Assembly (NCBI GenBank): GCA_023078685.1
Contig: JALGAS010000009.1
Coordinates: 744,001-808,000 of the forward strand
Length of the DNA: 64,000 nucleotides
Source of the DNA: Neopestalotiopsis rosae
Lineage: Eukaryota; Ascomycota; Sordariomycetes; Amphisphaeriales; Sporocadaceae
Direction of reading: 5' to 3'
In this document: positions 11,257-23,114 of the stretch, piece by piece
How the letters are laid out: each line of letters begins with the position of its first letter
How positions within the stretch are numbered: the first letter of the stretch is position 1
Made by a program: the position numbers and the translations under genes
Notes under the pieces: model-generated
The model's database searches: none
What the model saw: the letters and a program-made list of their open reading frames with translations, nothing else
Told to the model about the DNA's origin: nothing

Positions 11257-13886
11257 GTTTCTGATTTGTAGTGGTTGTTTTGTTTGAGTACAATTGAAAA
11301 ATGTCGAGGAGCTCGTAGTATGGAGTGCGGATATTGCGAGAAGTCGTGTAGTATGTCTACTATTAACGTATATGATTGAATTGGGCTTGAAGAAGAACAA
11401 CTTGGAACGAAGCATTTTATATACACGCACACGATCAGATCGGAGTTGTACAGGCGGTTAAAGCACCCCCGCGATCACGGCTCCAGTCTTCATAGAATTT
11501 CATCATCGACGTTGTCAATATCCATGACGTCAAATAAGCACGGGTCGAGCTACACTATACTTACGTACTGCGCTACCCCGATCTCTGCCGCATTGGGAGG
11601 AAAAAGCAATAAAATCAACCTTTGGAACGTGCTAAGATGGAAAAGTATGGAGAGATCAATCCCATGCAAGGCACCACATCGATGCTACCCATCAGCTCAT
11701 ATGCACCTCGAGGCGTATGGCTGCTGTCAGTCGCCAAGCTCTCCGATTACGTTGTCGTGATGTTTGTGCTCCGTAAATAGTCGCTCCATAGCTACATACC
11801 TCTGTCGGCCTACCCCACATTGCCAATCGGCTTCCGTCGCACGACAATGGCCAGCCAATATGCATTCAAACGTTGTCCGCGATGAATATGCACTGACATA
11901 GTCTTGGGTACCTTGAGCTCTGCCGTGTGCTGGTTTGGATGGCAGCTTGGGTTCCGGTCGCAAAGGTTTTTGACTTCATGGAACGGGAAGGGTACATTCA
12001 GCTCCAGTGGTACGCATTGAGCTGGCTACTTGTCTACTTTGCATTGATGCTCAGTGAGACTCATTGCTTGCGCTGCCAAGTAACAGGTACCAATGGTGAC
12101 TGTAGTGATGCATGGTATATATGGTGCTGGAATAATAGTATGCGAAATGCTCGGTAGCGTCGTGTCTTCCATCGTGAAAGGAAGTTGTACATGATTGATT
12201 TCCTTTTGCATCAATGCGGACCAATGAGACAAAACTGCTCGTTCCCATTCTAGCCATAGATCGGCGTCGATCCTTTACATAGTAGACTGGATAGACTGGA
12301 CCATATCGGAAAGCAATCTTCTTAATCGGCACTATTCAATTCCTATTACCCTTGCCCAAAGGCGGCCATCCGTACCTGAATGCATATAAAACCAGACAAG
12401 TGACCTAGCCAGCATAGTATTTATGATATTGATTTCAATGTGCATGATGTTTCTTTTGATCTAATAGCCTGCTGGTGACCTCTGCAGAGTTCAAAGTACT
12501 TCAACATTGGATCAAATGTGCAGCAAAGGCACCTGCATCGCAAATTCCGGCTGAAGCTTTGACAATCGTAACGGAAAGGGCTCTCTACTTGGGGAAAACA
12601 TTGTCTGCTACTACCCCTGCAAACGCCATTGAAAGTATGTTTTGTCATGATGGCCAAATTATCGGAGGAAACATAACTGCAGTCACAAGAAAACAGCAAT
12701 TACTGAGTTTCGGCGTCCAATTTGGCAGTCATGAATTGCGGTTGTTGCTCGGCCGTCGGTCCGTCGCAATTGTCCCGCGCGCGGAAGACTGTGACTAATG
12801 TGATTTGATGTTGTGCTGACCCTGAGCAACAGTCGTCAATCATAGGCCTAAAAATGGCTGCGGTGTTTTCATCTAAATGCCCGAGAGTCTAGCGGTCAGA
12901 ATTTACTTGGCGAAACACTGTAAAGACCGAACACATTGATGGAAAACCGTCGCTGAGAAGGAAAGCGCTGCATGTGCCTGCCTACGTACTGCCTTTCATA
13001 GGTGACGTGGTGAACGTTAGGAAAGAAGGGTCCTAAGGTTGTCACTGGCCAATCAGTATACCCATACATTGAATAGAAGGTGGGGTGAGTGCTAGAGCTT
13101 GGCTAGAGCTCATGTTGGGTACTGCGAGCTGGGTACTGGGTACTGGGCACTGAGGACTTTCCTAGTCCACCTCGTCCACTCGCCAGTCCTGCCGTGGCCC
13201 AGGCCTAGTCACGGACCACATTTTGGCACTGTTTGCCTGAGTGTGATGCGGCGCCTGCCAACTCTGAAACCAAAACAAGATGCACAGTACAAAAGTTGCG
13301 CGGGCACTTAGGTATCTACTTGCATTTTGCCTACATGTACCGAGCAGCCAGCGGACGCAAAGCGCAGCATTGAATGCAAGCACGTCTTCTGTCTCCATTT
13401 GGCAACCGCTTCCCAAGTCATTTATCCCATCACATTCGGACTTTGTCGGTTGATTCCTCGTCCTTTCCTGCCCCAACTTTACACGACAAATTGTTACTTA
13501 AAAGTTCTCCCACTTCTGCCTGTTTTAAATACCTGAAGCCCTCATTGACACAAGTTCACAGGCACCTAGAAAGAAGGTGGTGCGGGCAGCTCCTTGGCCA
13601 CCTGGAACCTGCACCCATTTAAGAGATCGATCCATCCCACACTCCCTCTGACTTGGAGACCCAACAGCAACAACGCACTCACTCATCCACCCACGTACAG
13701 TCGTCAACGCACTCACTCAATCGACTTCCTGTCTCCTGACCGTCAGCCAGTCGGGAACCTCCAATGAAAAGGAATTGAAAATTTGTTCAATTTGACGACC
13801 ATTATCACACGCCTTTCTTCAATTCCGTAGCTACCGAATAGCCCGCGGCACAGCATGCGCAGGGCCAAGAAGTACTACTTTTCATC
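11257..13886. other. Intergenic, about 2.6 kb
   Basis: Divergent spacer between bli-3 (-) and the F-box gene (+). The proximal 200 bp hold the bli-3 promoter. From about 13100 the DNA becomes rich in short C/T tracts, as in a fungal promoter or 5' leader. Frames such as 12475-12798 have no ATG start or family features. No RNA gene is seen. Confidence 0.5.
11415..11443 (-). promoter_or_regulatory. TATA box and GATC pair upstream of bli-3
   Basis: On the minus strand TATATAAAA (11415-11423) lies about 160 bp upstream of the ATG. Just upstream of it are two GATC motifs (11433-11436 and 11438-11441). White-collar light-response elements contain paired GATC/GATN cores, so this could be a light-responsive site. 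That is suggestive only. Confidence 0.35.
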
Positions 13887-13955
13887 ATGGTAAGTATCAA
13901 TTTGGACGTCTCTTCATCCTTTGTCTGGGTGCATTTGCTGAGACCCCCGCGCAGA
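13855..13955 (+). promoter_or_regulatory. Upstream ORF overlapping the F-box start, closed by splicing
   Basis: An ATG at 13855 with A at -3 opens an 11-codon frame (MRRAKKYYFSS). After removal of the intron 13890-13954 the frame ends in a TGA made of 13888-13889 plus 13955. This stop overlaps the main ATG as ATGA. In unspliced RNA the frame ends one codon later (TGG TAA). Whether transcription starts upstream of 13855 is unknown. Confidence 0.4.
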
Positions 13956-15370
13956 GCGCTTTTGAGTATCGTGATCAGGCCGATCAGGCCGAGGAGTACT
14001 ACAACCATCCTCTTCGCACCAGGAACCAGGAACTTGAGAAGGAAGTTCTGTCGCTGAAGCGCCTGCTGCGCGAAAATGGCATTTCATGGCCTAGTCCATA
14101 CCCGTTTCTGCAGCAGCACAAGGCTGCATCCCGCAGCACCCGCTCTTCCATGTCCTCCAGCTTGCCGCATTTGCCAACGGAGATCGTCCTGAAGATTCTT
14201 GAGTATTCTATGACCAGCAAGCACCCCATTATAGATCCGCTTTGCAAGATAAAGAAGGAACACATCACAGCAGATGAAGGCAAGCGAACCAACCAGATTG
14301 CCATTCACTTCCTGGTTACCTGCAAAGCCTGGCATACCGAGGGCAGTAGATTTCTGTGGTCCAGCAATCGCTTTGCCTTCACCACTGTCCAGGCAATTAA
14401 GACATTTGCCGAGGTCGATTTTTGCTACCGAGAAATGGTTCGTGAGGTCGAATTCCGCGTCGTTGCGCGATTTTATGACGACGATCCTTCTCGCGTCCAC
14501 AAGATCTCGCGTGACACCCATCGACCAATGCAACCTCGACAGGTCAAGCTCAGGATCAACAAGCGAGCAAAGGAGCCAACGCTTGCCCGTCGTGGTTTCA
14601 GATCGTATGCTTGGCTCCAGCTGGTCGACTACTTGGAGGCCCTCCTCCCTCCTCATGATCCCAATCATGACAACTCACTTCCTCGCAAACGACTTCTCCC
14701 CAACCTTGAGAAGCTCCGACTTGATCTCATCAATTTCGCAGAGGATACCTGGCAGTTTCCTACTGCGCAGCTGCATGACATCGCCTCTCACCATCTTGGC
14801 TGTTCCTTGAACCAGGTTATTGTGACTGGTCTGCCGCGTGATGATATGGGTATCCGCGCAACTCATGATTTGCAAGGCCTTCTCAAGGATGATGGCTTGT
14901 TCATCGACCATGATCCAATCTGGTATCTTGGACCTCGTGGCGTTCTCCGATCATTGCCGGGTGAACACATGCATCTGCGCGTTGTACGCGCCATGCGGCC
15001 GGAAACGGGCGTCAAACACCATCATCACGATGACCACCCAAGCTTCTTCGACAACTTCCCGCCTGCTCCCCCTGATGATGGCAAGCCGCCGTCTTCTGAG
15101 TTTGATTCTTGCAGAACAGTATGGAAAAAGGTACCTAGACAAATCAACAAGCCCGAAGTCACGTCTTGGCAGCTCTTTGACAGGGTTAGCGGCTTGCCGT
15201 GGGAGGAAGTGGAGGCCGAAATTCTCATGGATGATGATTATTTCATGATGGATGAGGATGACCTCAATGCACAGCAGCGTGAGGAAGCTCTCTTGTGCGA
15301 GAATTGTGGCGAGTTGCACCCTGGACCAATTCGCGCCGAAATGATGGATGACTTGTACGACGACTTTTGA
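13887..15370 (+). CDS. F-box domain protein
   Basis: Model join(13887..13889,13955..15370), 472 aa. The first exon contributes only the ATG, which is split from the body by a 65-bp intron (GTAAGT...GCAG) and gives MSAFEYRDQADQAEEYYNHP. Residues about 22-42 (ELEKEVLSLKRLLREN) look like a short coiled coil. Residues about 70-110 carry an F-box-like motif (LPHLPTEIVLKILEYSM), the region that would dock on Skp1 of an SCF ubiquitin ligase. The rest has no recognisable substrate-binding repeats. Near the C terminus are a His/Asp-rich patch, a proline-rich loop, an acidic stretch (DDDYFMMDEDD) and a CENCGE knuckle. If the short exon is not used, an internal Met in the same frame (MSSSLPHLPTE, 14150) would be the start. 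Convergent with SNU23. Confidence 0.75.
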
Positions 15371-16194
15371 TTTTTTCCACCACTACTGAGCAAACTCAGT
15401 GTGATATGACCCTGCATGGCTATGGCGTTTAGGAAGGCTAGGTTTGAGCATTTACAGTGGCTGGCGTCTTGTGGTTCGTCCTGTGTGTACTTAGAGGCGG
15501 ATGAGCGTCCCTTTATTATGATACTCCTGGGAGCATTGAAGCAGGACAGAAAGCGCCATGTCAAAATACTGTTGCAGTTTACATTCACGAGCGGCTAATA
15601 ATACATATAATCCAAAAGATTGGGGTAATGTCATGACTGATTCAATGATTCATCTCCATGAGGATATACATGCTACGAGCTAGTATTATGGGGTGAAACA
15701 CTGTGAGAACCACTTTGTTCCCTGCAAAATTGCATTGCCTTTGTTTTCAGGTCTCTGCTCGAGACGTCTCCCAGGTACCTCTCAAAGTGACGAATTGGCG
15801 AATGGTGTTGTAGCTTTGAGCTTTGATATATGGCCGCTAGCACTCTCTTTCAAGTAATATGACCGAGCATCAGCTCTGCAAAGCAAATTCTCCCTTCTAC
15901 ATCGATACCCATGGCGTATGAGCGGGCTCGACACGCAAGCAGACCGTGGAATCCCACAAATGCCAAGTGTAGTAGGGGATTCGATGTCCGACCCATAACG
16001 CATATATCGGGGTAGATAGTACCGAATATGTGACTGCTAAAGCGGCCCGATTTGATGCTGTGGTGCTCGATGCGAGTAGGTGTCATATTCTATCGCACCA
16101 GTCCAGCTACCACCGGGACAGTGCAATTCACAGCTTGGCCTCGAGGGCCGAATCAAATTGTAAGACTCCGGGAAGTCTCCAGGCAAGGCGTCTT
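15371..16194. other. Intergenic, convergent 3' ends
   Basis: 824 bp between the F-box gene and SNU23, both ending here. Only short frames and 3'-UTR-like AT-rich stretches are present. No other gene is recognised. Confidence 0.5.
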
Positions 16195-16911
16195 TCACTT
16201 TTTTGAAGAACCAAAGCCACCGGAAAAGCCCATCATTGCCATCATATCGTCTTCGTCGTGCTCGCCCTCGATTCGGACGTCTTCGCCGTATTCCATCTTG
16301 ACCTCCTTGGCGGCCTCTAGCTCTTGTCTCCTCTTCTCGGCCGCCTCGTGGCGCTTCAGTCTCTTGGCCTCCCTCTCCTTTTCGTCCTCGACCGCCTGAA
16401 TCGCCAACCGCTCGTGCAGGCTCGTGGTCGCCGCCAGCTTCTCCTCCTGCTTCTTGAGCCACAGCTGCTCGATGCGGTCGTGGACATCCTGGGCCGTGGC
16501 CTTTCTGACCTCGTCCGTCTGGCCTATGGCGGCCAAGTGCTGCTTGGAGTTGATGTGCTCGACCCACTGCAAATTGTCCTTGAAGTTGAGATCGCAGGCC
16601 TCGCAGTAGATACCAGGACCGCGCCCTCTCTTGCCCACGGCGGCGCCGCCCGCCACCAGCGACGTCTTGCCCACCTGCGCGGAAAAGTCCGTGTGCCGCG
16701 TGCGCGCCGACGTCAGCGTCTCGTCGCCCGTCAGCGGCTTGTAGTATTTCTTGCCCTCCTGCTTGGCCTCCCACCGCGCCTTGCGCTCCTCCTTCTCGGC
16801 CGCCTCGCGCGTGGCCGCCTTGGCGGCGTACTCGTCCAGGTCCCAGTCCCGGCGGAACGACGTGTCGGAGGCTTTGCCCTCGCCATAGGCGGAGCCCTTT
16901 TTGGAGGCCAT
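16195..16911 (-). CDS. SNU23: U4/U6.U5 tri-snRNP zinc-finger protein SNU23 (ZMAT2-like)
   Basis: Single exon, 238 aa, a nuclear splicing factor of the B complex that contacts the 5' splice-site helix before activation. The N-terminal half contains FRRDWDLDEYAAKA and YYKPLTGDETLTSARTRH, characteristic of SNU23/ZMAT2. Residues 103-125 form a U1-type C2H2 finger (C103, C106, H119, H125) in the sequence IYCEACDLNFKDNLQWVEHI. A basic, charged helical region of about 80 residues follows and ends with an acidic tail and GFSGGFGSSKK. Length and domain order match the family. The start gives the expected MASKKGSAYG. Confidence 0.92.
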   Translation of the reverse strand: MASKKGSAYGEGKASDTSFRRDWDLDEYAAKAATREAAEKEERKARWEAKQEGKKYYKPLTGDETLTSARTRHTDFSAQVGKTSLVAGGAAVGKRGRGPGIYCEACDLNFKDNLQWVEHINSKQHLAAIGQTDEVRKATAQDVHDRIEQLWLKKQEEKLAATTSLHERLAIQAVEDEKEREAKRLKRHEAAEKRRQELEAAKEVKMEYGEDVRIEGEHDEDDMMAMMGFSGGFGSSKK

Positions 16912-17746
16912 GGCTTTTGGTGCTTTGCTGCTGCTTCTTCAAGGAAGAGGGGATAGTAACGCCAATGGGCCGAGCAATAGAAAGTCGGACGGTTCGGCGA
17001 CACTTGCTCAGGCGACGTTCCGGCGCAAAGCGAAACGGGCGACAGGATTGATCGGTGGTGGTGTAACTTGCGAGCGCGACCCAGCTCGGCGTTGCTTGTG
17101 CACGTCCACCCAGTGTATCAGATGCACCTAGCTTCGGCAGTCTCCAGGAAAATTGCCGGTTTACTGCTAGCGCGGCTCAGATCAATCCATTAATTCGATA
17201 CGTATTGCCCACGTCGCGAGCAAATACAATCACATGTAAGTATTGAATTATATTGGCTGGGGGAAAATACTCAGGAAAATACTGCTGGTCAGGGAATCTG
17301 CTCAATGAGAAAACCAGGAATTTCCTGTGACGATACCCTCCAGACCAAGTCCAACGAATATCCAAGTAGTCGGTACATTACTTTTACAGCACGAACGTCT
17401 AGTGAGTACCACCAGCAGCTTAGTGACGCAATGCCATTTGAGTGCACGATGAATTGAGCAATGAATGCAACAGTGTGGGTTAGAGCTCCATGGACCGGCC
17501 CATTCTAGAAGGATACTTGCATTGTCCACCGATTCAGCTGTGGTAAAAAAGTACTGCGTTTTCTAGCCCTTTGGTGCTTCGAGACAAGGAACTACCCCTC
17601 CAAAAAGACCCTGGCCAGGCCTAAAATTTACCCCTCCAAAATTTCTTGAGCCCAAAGCAGAGGTGGAAGATTGTGCGTTCGTATATCGCGTACGACCATA
17701 TACTTTTTGTACAAAGCCTGGCTCAGTCGTCTTCGCCGCCGCCAAT
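16912..17746. other. Divergent promoter region SNU23/DPH5
   Basis: 835 bp between two head-to-head housekeeping genes. An in-frame ATG at 17663 would extend DPH5 by 28 residues, but that extension has no family resemblance. No other feature is seen. Confidence 0.5.
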
Positions 17747-18697
17747 ATGCTCTACCTCATCGGCCTAGGTCTCGGTGATGAGACTGATATCACCGTCAAG
17801 GGACTCGAGGTTGTCAAGAAGGCCGAGCGAGTTTACCTCGAGGCATACACGAGCATCCTTCTCGTAGATCAGACCGTCTTGGTACGTTTGGGTCCTTCTT
17901 CTCGTTTACTCTTTCCTTTTGCAATGCGGAACAATCGTTGCGCCGGAGGCTAACGCTAATACTCACAGTAGGAATCCTACTATGGCCGATCCATTGTCAT
18001 TGCCGACCGCGAGATGGTCGAGTCCAACAGCGACGAGATCCTGCGCGACGCCGCCAACGTCGACGTTGCCTTTTGCGTCGTGGGCGACCCGTTCGGCGCC
18101 ACGACGCACACGGACCTGATCCTGCGGGCGCGCGAGCTCGGCATACCCGTGCGGACGGTGCCCAACGCCTCCATCATGTCGGGGATCGGCGCGACGGGCC
18201 TGCAGCTGTACAACTTTGGCCAGACGGTCAGCATGGTCTTCTTCACCGACAGCTGGCGGCCCGCCAGCTTCTACGACCGCATCAAGGAGAACCGCGACGT
18301 CGGCCTGCACACGCTCGTCCTGCTCGACATCAAGGTGAAGGAGCAGAGCCTCGAGAACATGGCCCGCGGCCGCCTCATCTACGAGCCCCCGCGCTTCATG
18401 ACCGTCGCCCAGTGCGCCCAGCAGATGCTCGAGATCGAGGAGGAGCGCCAGGAGGGCGTCTACGGGCCCGACAGCCTGGCCATTGGCGCCGCGCGCGTCG
18501 GCGCCAAGACGGAAAAGTTTGTCGCGGGCACCCTCAAGGAGCTGTGCGACAGCGACGACGCCCTCGGCCCGCCCCTGCACAGTCTGGTGCTGCTCGGTAG
18601 AAGAGCGCACGAGCTGGAGCGGGACTATGCTCGCGAGTTTGCTGTCAACAAGGAGTCTTGGGATGAGCTCTGGGGCAAGCACTATGGCAAGCAATAG
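17747..18697 (+). CDS. DPH5: Diphthine methyl ester synthase (diphthamide pathway)
   Basis: Model join(17747..17881,17972..18697), 286 aa. This cytosolic SAM-dependent methyltransferase methylates the modified histidine of elongation factor 2 during diphthamide synthesis. The start [16 protein letters not shown] is the family hallmark and fixes the ATG at 17747. Other conserved blocks are [15 protein letters not shown] (residues about 81-95), [29 protein letters not shown] and [10 protein letters not shown], ending in [15 protein letters not shown]. The length is usual for fungal Dph5. The single intron has a GCTAAC branch point and joins VL to ESYYGRS. GC content is high in exon 2, as in other housekeeping genes here. 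Confidence 0.95.
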
Positions 18698-20435
18698 AGC
18701 TGAATATATTTTCAAGTTCAGGTCTGAATTGGCCATGTACCGCACCGTTTTATAGCATCTGCAAACAGCCTGTCGGGATTTGTGGCGCAGCGCATTTGTG
18801 TGACTTGGCTCTATGCGAGAATCCTTTGGATCATGTTCGCGAATTACTGCGCAATCGGTAATCGGCGACCAGCAACTCAATATTCGGTTGAATTCTATAT
18901 ATATAGAATGTGAATCATTGATTCGCATATATTCGTACGGTCTACTTAGACCTGTATATGTTGGGAACAAGCGTCGAACCCGTAGGTTTAAATCGTAATT
19001 AAAAAAAAAAAAAGCCGACATCAGGTCATTTCATTTGAAAAGTGCGATCGCGGTCTTGCCGTGACGGCTGGTGCAGCTGCTGAGCTGAATGGCTAATGCC
19101 ATGACAGACATCGCAAATTTCAAAATATTCATGTATGACGGTCCTATGGAATTTCGTTTACTGCGCGGAACTCGGCCATTTTGTCTACCATAAGCAGCCC
19201 GTATGTACTGGATCCACGACAATAAGATGCAGACTGCAGCCGTCGTCTACAAGGGCCCGCAATGGGTGCATCTAGTAATGAGCATGAAAACGATCACGGC
19301 CTTTCGTTCTCATGGCGACTGTTGTAATTCAAGTCGCACTGCATATTCCATATTCTCTAAGCACTGAGCTAATCCAGATTTGTTGTTTTTGATGTTGGCT
19401 GGGTCCGTTGCACTTAGTTGGCTGGGGTTGTTTCAACTTGCACAGTTGGTTCGAAATTGAAGCCTTTGGCCACCGAAAAGACCCTCTTGAGGGGCCATGC
19501 AAGGTAAATTTAGACATATTTCACGGCCTGGTAAGATATGTACCTAGCCAGCCAGCCAGCCATGTGCCATGTGGCTTGCCGGTTGGGGGGAAATAGTGCA
19601 ATCGCATCAGCGGCCGACCGTATGAACGGACTATTCTGGCTTTGGCCTGGACAATTGGCCATGTGAGACGAGTAATTTGGGACTTACGATGATATGTTGT
19701 GATTAGGATGAATTTCACGGTGAAGCCCAAGAGAAACAAAAAGCTATTTGACACTGAATTGCTTTCTCTAAATCCGACGATCGCTGCATTCCCAAAAAAT
19801 TCTCGGAATCATAGCCATTGCCGATATTGGGTCAAACTAATCTACCAAACATGAACAGTTTCCCTGCCCAGTTATCGTTACCAGTAGTATGCTATATTCG
19901 ACGCATTTTCTTCTTTCGGCGGTGGCCTTGTAAATGTTCCCGAAAGAATCGTAGTACACACAGCCTTAAAAGTAAGCTTGTTGCACGGGTCCAGATATTT
20001 TAGACGTGATTGCTTGGATCCAGCTTTTATGATCGTATGTACGCTGGCCGCAATGGCTGGCTGCGACCGGCAGTTTTGTATGAAAATAGTAACACCAACA
20101 CTAAAACGGATAGCGCCTTTACCCCCAAGACGGCCAAGACTTGTATAGCTATTGGTCGGAATGGCCCTTGGAACCCCTGGAAGGATTCCCTTGAGGCTGA
20201 GGCCGCAAACCTGCATGGGCGCGTGTATGTTGTAGTATCTATTTGGGTAAGCGAAATAGCGAAGGATTTCCATGGCCACGCCCAATGTGTTACTGTGACA
20301 TTTATAAGAGCTCTGAGGGCACATGCAACGCAATGAAAAATCATGAAGCCTCTACCCAAGCTCCAGTCCATTTCCTATTTAGCCAATCCCACTACTCAAC
20401 AAGATTCGACATTTAATTCATAATAGCTCGAAATC
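18698..20435. other. Intergenic, about 1.7 kb
   Basis: Holds a perfect AT palindrome at about 18892-18908 (TTCTATATATATAGAA) and an A-run near 19000. Otherwise only short frames are present, with no recognisable gene. The last 150 bp are probably the promoter of the 20436 gene. Confidence 0.5.
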
Positions 20436-21397
20436 ATGCGGTCGTCAACAATCATTGCGTTGGCCTCTTGGAGCGCCGGAGTTCTGGGTTTCGACAACGA
20501 GTTCTTATTCCCTACCGATAAGGACTTGACATTTTTCTACAAGAACACAATCGAGGTCCAATACCAGTCCGACTTTGAAAGCCCCACATTATATACCTAT
20601 TGTAAAGTGGCCGGAAAACCAACAGGTGAGTTTCCTGCTCGACAAGATCTATTGCAGATCATACTTGGCAGCATCCACAGCTTGGCATTCACTGACACCC
20701 ACTATAGAGGAGGATAAGGTCACTGCACCAAAATATAACGGCACCATCTCTGTCACTCTAGACTAGAAGGACGAGGCTTCTGAATGCTGGTTCGACCTGA
20801 AGCCAGCCGACTCGAAAAAGACGGGCTTCAATAGTCCCAACTCCTGGTCCTACGAAGTGGGCAAGGCCAATACTGTTAGTCAAGCTTGGTTTCATTTTCA
20901 TCATGCACTCGCAACTGACAGACTCAAAATGACAGACCACGGTCAAGGCCGACGACGACACTGACAAACCTTCAACAACGACTACTACAAAGACTTCCAC
21001 ATCATCAACGACAACAAGTACTCCAACGTCTACTGGAACTCACACTACCGCCGACGCAGCCCAAGCAGAAGTGACAACAACCAGCGAACCGTCTGCCACA
21101 CCATCTTCCGAGCCGGTCGAAACCCCAAAGGCCAAGGGTATCACGATCGGCATCGCCGTGGGTGCGTCTTTTGGCGGTCTCCTCATCATGACCATCATCG
21201 GCATGGTGGCGGCGCGCTTCATCAGGAAGAACCGGCCGCTCAAGCCGTACAAGGCCATGGGGGCGTCGGCGTCGGAGATGGGGCTGGTGTCGGGAGCACC
21301 TCAGAAGCCCGCGGCCTCGGTGTCGTATAATCCTGTCTCGCAGTTCGAGCCGGCGGGAGCGCTTGAGTCTGTTCCTTATGATCCTCACCGTCAATAA
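20436..21397 (+). pseudogene. Type I membrane surface protein interrupted by an in-frame TAG
   Basis: Expected exons are 20436-20625, 20708-20874 and 20936-21397, all with GT-AG introns and compatible phases. They would encode a signal peptide (STIIALASWSAGVLG), an extracellular N-terminal domain with a Cys/Trp-containing core (YCKVAGK..., ECWFDLKP), and a Thr/Ser-rich stalk. These are followed by one transmembrane helix (GITIGIAVGASFGGLLIM...) and a cytosolic tail of about 60 residues. Codon 20764-20766 in exon 2 is TAG (VTLD-stop-KDEASECWF). The frame on both sides is otherwise intact and I found no alternative splice that removes the stop. A single change such as TGG to TAG is the simplest explanation, so this is a recent pseudogene, a polymorphic null or a sequence error. 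Family unknown. Confidence 0.65.
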
Positions 21398-22025
21398 GAG
21401 ACTTGACACAATTTCCTTATTTTCAAGAAAAGTATTTAGCGATTTGAAGTTCAGGTTTAGGTAGAAGGATAACATACACATTGTACCAACAGATAAGACC
21501 ATGGCTTTGTTCGTTGATGTCAATTTCATCACATCCACTGCAAGTGACAAAGGGAATTATTGTTTCCTAAAAATGTATGCCAAGAATGTTGCTTCCATTG
21601 TTCTATCTACTTCCAACTTCATTCAATCTGCCCTTGTCCTTCCTATATCCTTTCCTCCCACGCTACAAATGAAAGCAGAGAACCACCCTTCCATCACCCT
21701 TAGCCCTCGCCTGCTACTACTATCCCTTACGACTTCTTACATGAACTGCACAAGTATGGAGTTGTGGTAGTCGTGTGACTACCATACTTTCGCGGGAAAG
21801 CACAGATCAAACCTGGATAGCAGTAGTTCCAGCTCTCCTTCCAAGATCGAACGACCTGGCGGCAGTCCGAGCAGATGACAATTCTCTCAAAGTAGGAGCA
21901 CATTCTTACTCCCTATTCACTCACTTAAGTGCGGTAGTTTGTTTGACGTCTAGTGTTGACTTTTGTCTGTGGGAAGACTGATTGATGCAGTTAATTTGAG
22001 TTGATGCGACAGGTGGTATAAGTAG
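21398..22025. other. Intergenic
   Basis: 3' flank of the disrupted surface-protein gene. Only short frames without family features; leads into the repeat island. Confidence 0.45.
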
Positions 22026-23040
22026 ACTCTGTGTACAATACCTTTGGAACATTTGACCTGTTCCAACACGAGATCGAATGTTGTTCACAAATTCAATGTA
22101 CCTGTGTGCTCGATATCAACAACTTGTAATGTGTTACATCCTACAGTATCACGGCATAGACCCCTGTATAGGTGCGGATAAGAATTACGTTGTAGCACGA
22201 AGAGCTACAAAGAGTATGGCTAAAACTAAACTATATGTACCATGAAGTGATCTTTGTTCCCATGAAGCTCCACCAGTATATCCTGACATACAGCGCGATA
22301 TTGTGAATACATACAAAATTGGAATATGTGAACAATACTGGATCTCGTTTCGCACTTGAACTTGGTAAAAGGGCTGGCTATACACCTGATCTCATGTCGT
22401 AGCTGAATGTATTGCCCATTATAAGCTATTCTTCTTTTTCGGACATTTGTATATAGGCCGTATATACTGTGGTATTCAGCCATGATGTCTGAAGTCATAG
22501 CTCAAAAGGATCATTCATTTGTGGAGTGAGATTGGGTATATCTATGTCAGACCGTTACATAATACATCCTCATGGTTATAGTGCTTCAGTTATGCTGTGT
22601 GACGAACCGAATTCACACGCTTGTCGACCTTCATTTGACGTAAAACTAACGATCTGCTCTAGGTGGTATCTGACCTGACAATGACTTCTCCATCAAGGGA
22701 AGATCTCCCATTGCCAAAGCAGGGCCGTGGACCATCATAAAAACGTGGAACACAAAGCAGAAACTACAGTATGTTACATTCTACAGACACTGTCATGGAT
22801 CTTGACGGATGCAAGCAGATTATCTAAGCATCTTTGAACGGCAATGACTTTTGAAAGACGCGACGTCTGGTTTGGCGAGGAACATGTTGGTTACATCACA
22901 CCCGGTTGGCAGCGAGAGATTGAAGCTTGGTAAAAGATTCATATCCGATGCCGCGGCGTCCGACCAGACGCACGGCGATCTAATAAGACCTACCTACATA
23001 AAGTAGCAGATTGACGGGTCAAAATGCCAAGGCTTGCTCC
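22026..23040 (+). repeat. Dispersed repeat R1, copy A
   Basis: About 1 kb that aligns, with many substitutions and indels, to copy B at 26431-28240. Matching landmarks: TTGTTCACAAAT (22081 and 26492), AGCTGAATGTATTGCCCA (about 22401 and 26623), CCTTCATTTGACGTA (22628 and 27246), AGCATCTTTGAACGGCAATG (22827 and 27443), and the ending GCAGATTGACGGGTCAA versus GCAGATCAACGAATCGGG. Copy A lacks about 350 bp present in copy B (26850-27200). No intact coding frame is shared, though a short peptide-like stretch ending in ASLNGN is conserved. Identity of the element is unknown. Confidence 0.65.
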
Positions 23041-23114
23041 CAATCAACCAATGTGTCGGGCCAATTCGATGCCGGGGGGCTTCTACCAGACGCGTGGTGC
23101 AGAGGTGCGAGTTA

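Noticed and set aside
12475..12798. 107-codon plus-strand frame in the 2.6-kb gap
   Set aside because: No ATG start, no splice partners and no family features.
16037..16942. Long Gly/Arg-rich frame over SNU23 on the same strand
   Set aside because: An out-of-frame reading of the GC-rich SNU23 coding sequence.
18892..18908. AT palindrome as a terminator hairpin
   Set aside because: Intrinsic hairpin terminators are not used by RNA polymerase II; it is most likely chance AT-rich symmetry.
17963..19021. Long antisense frame over DPH5
   Set aside because: A shadow of the GC-rich DPH5 exon; it continues into non-coding 3' DNA without family features.
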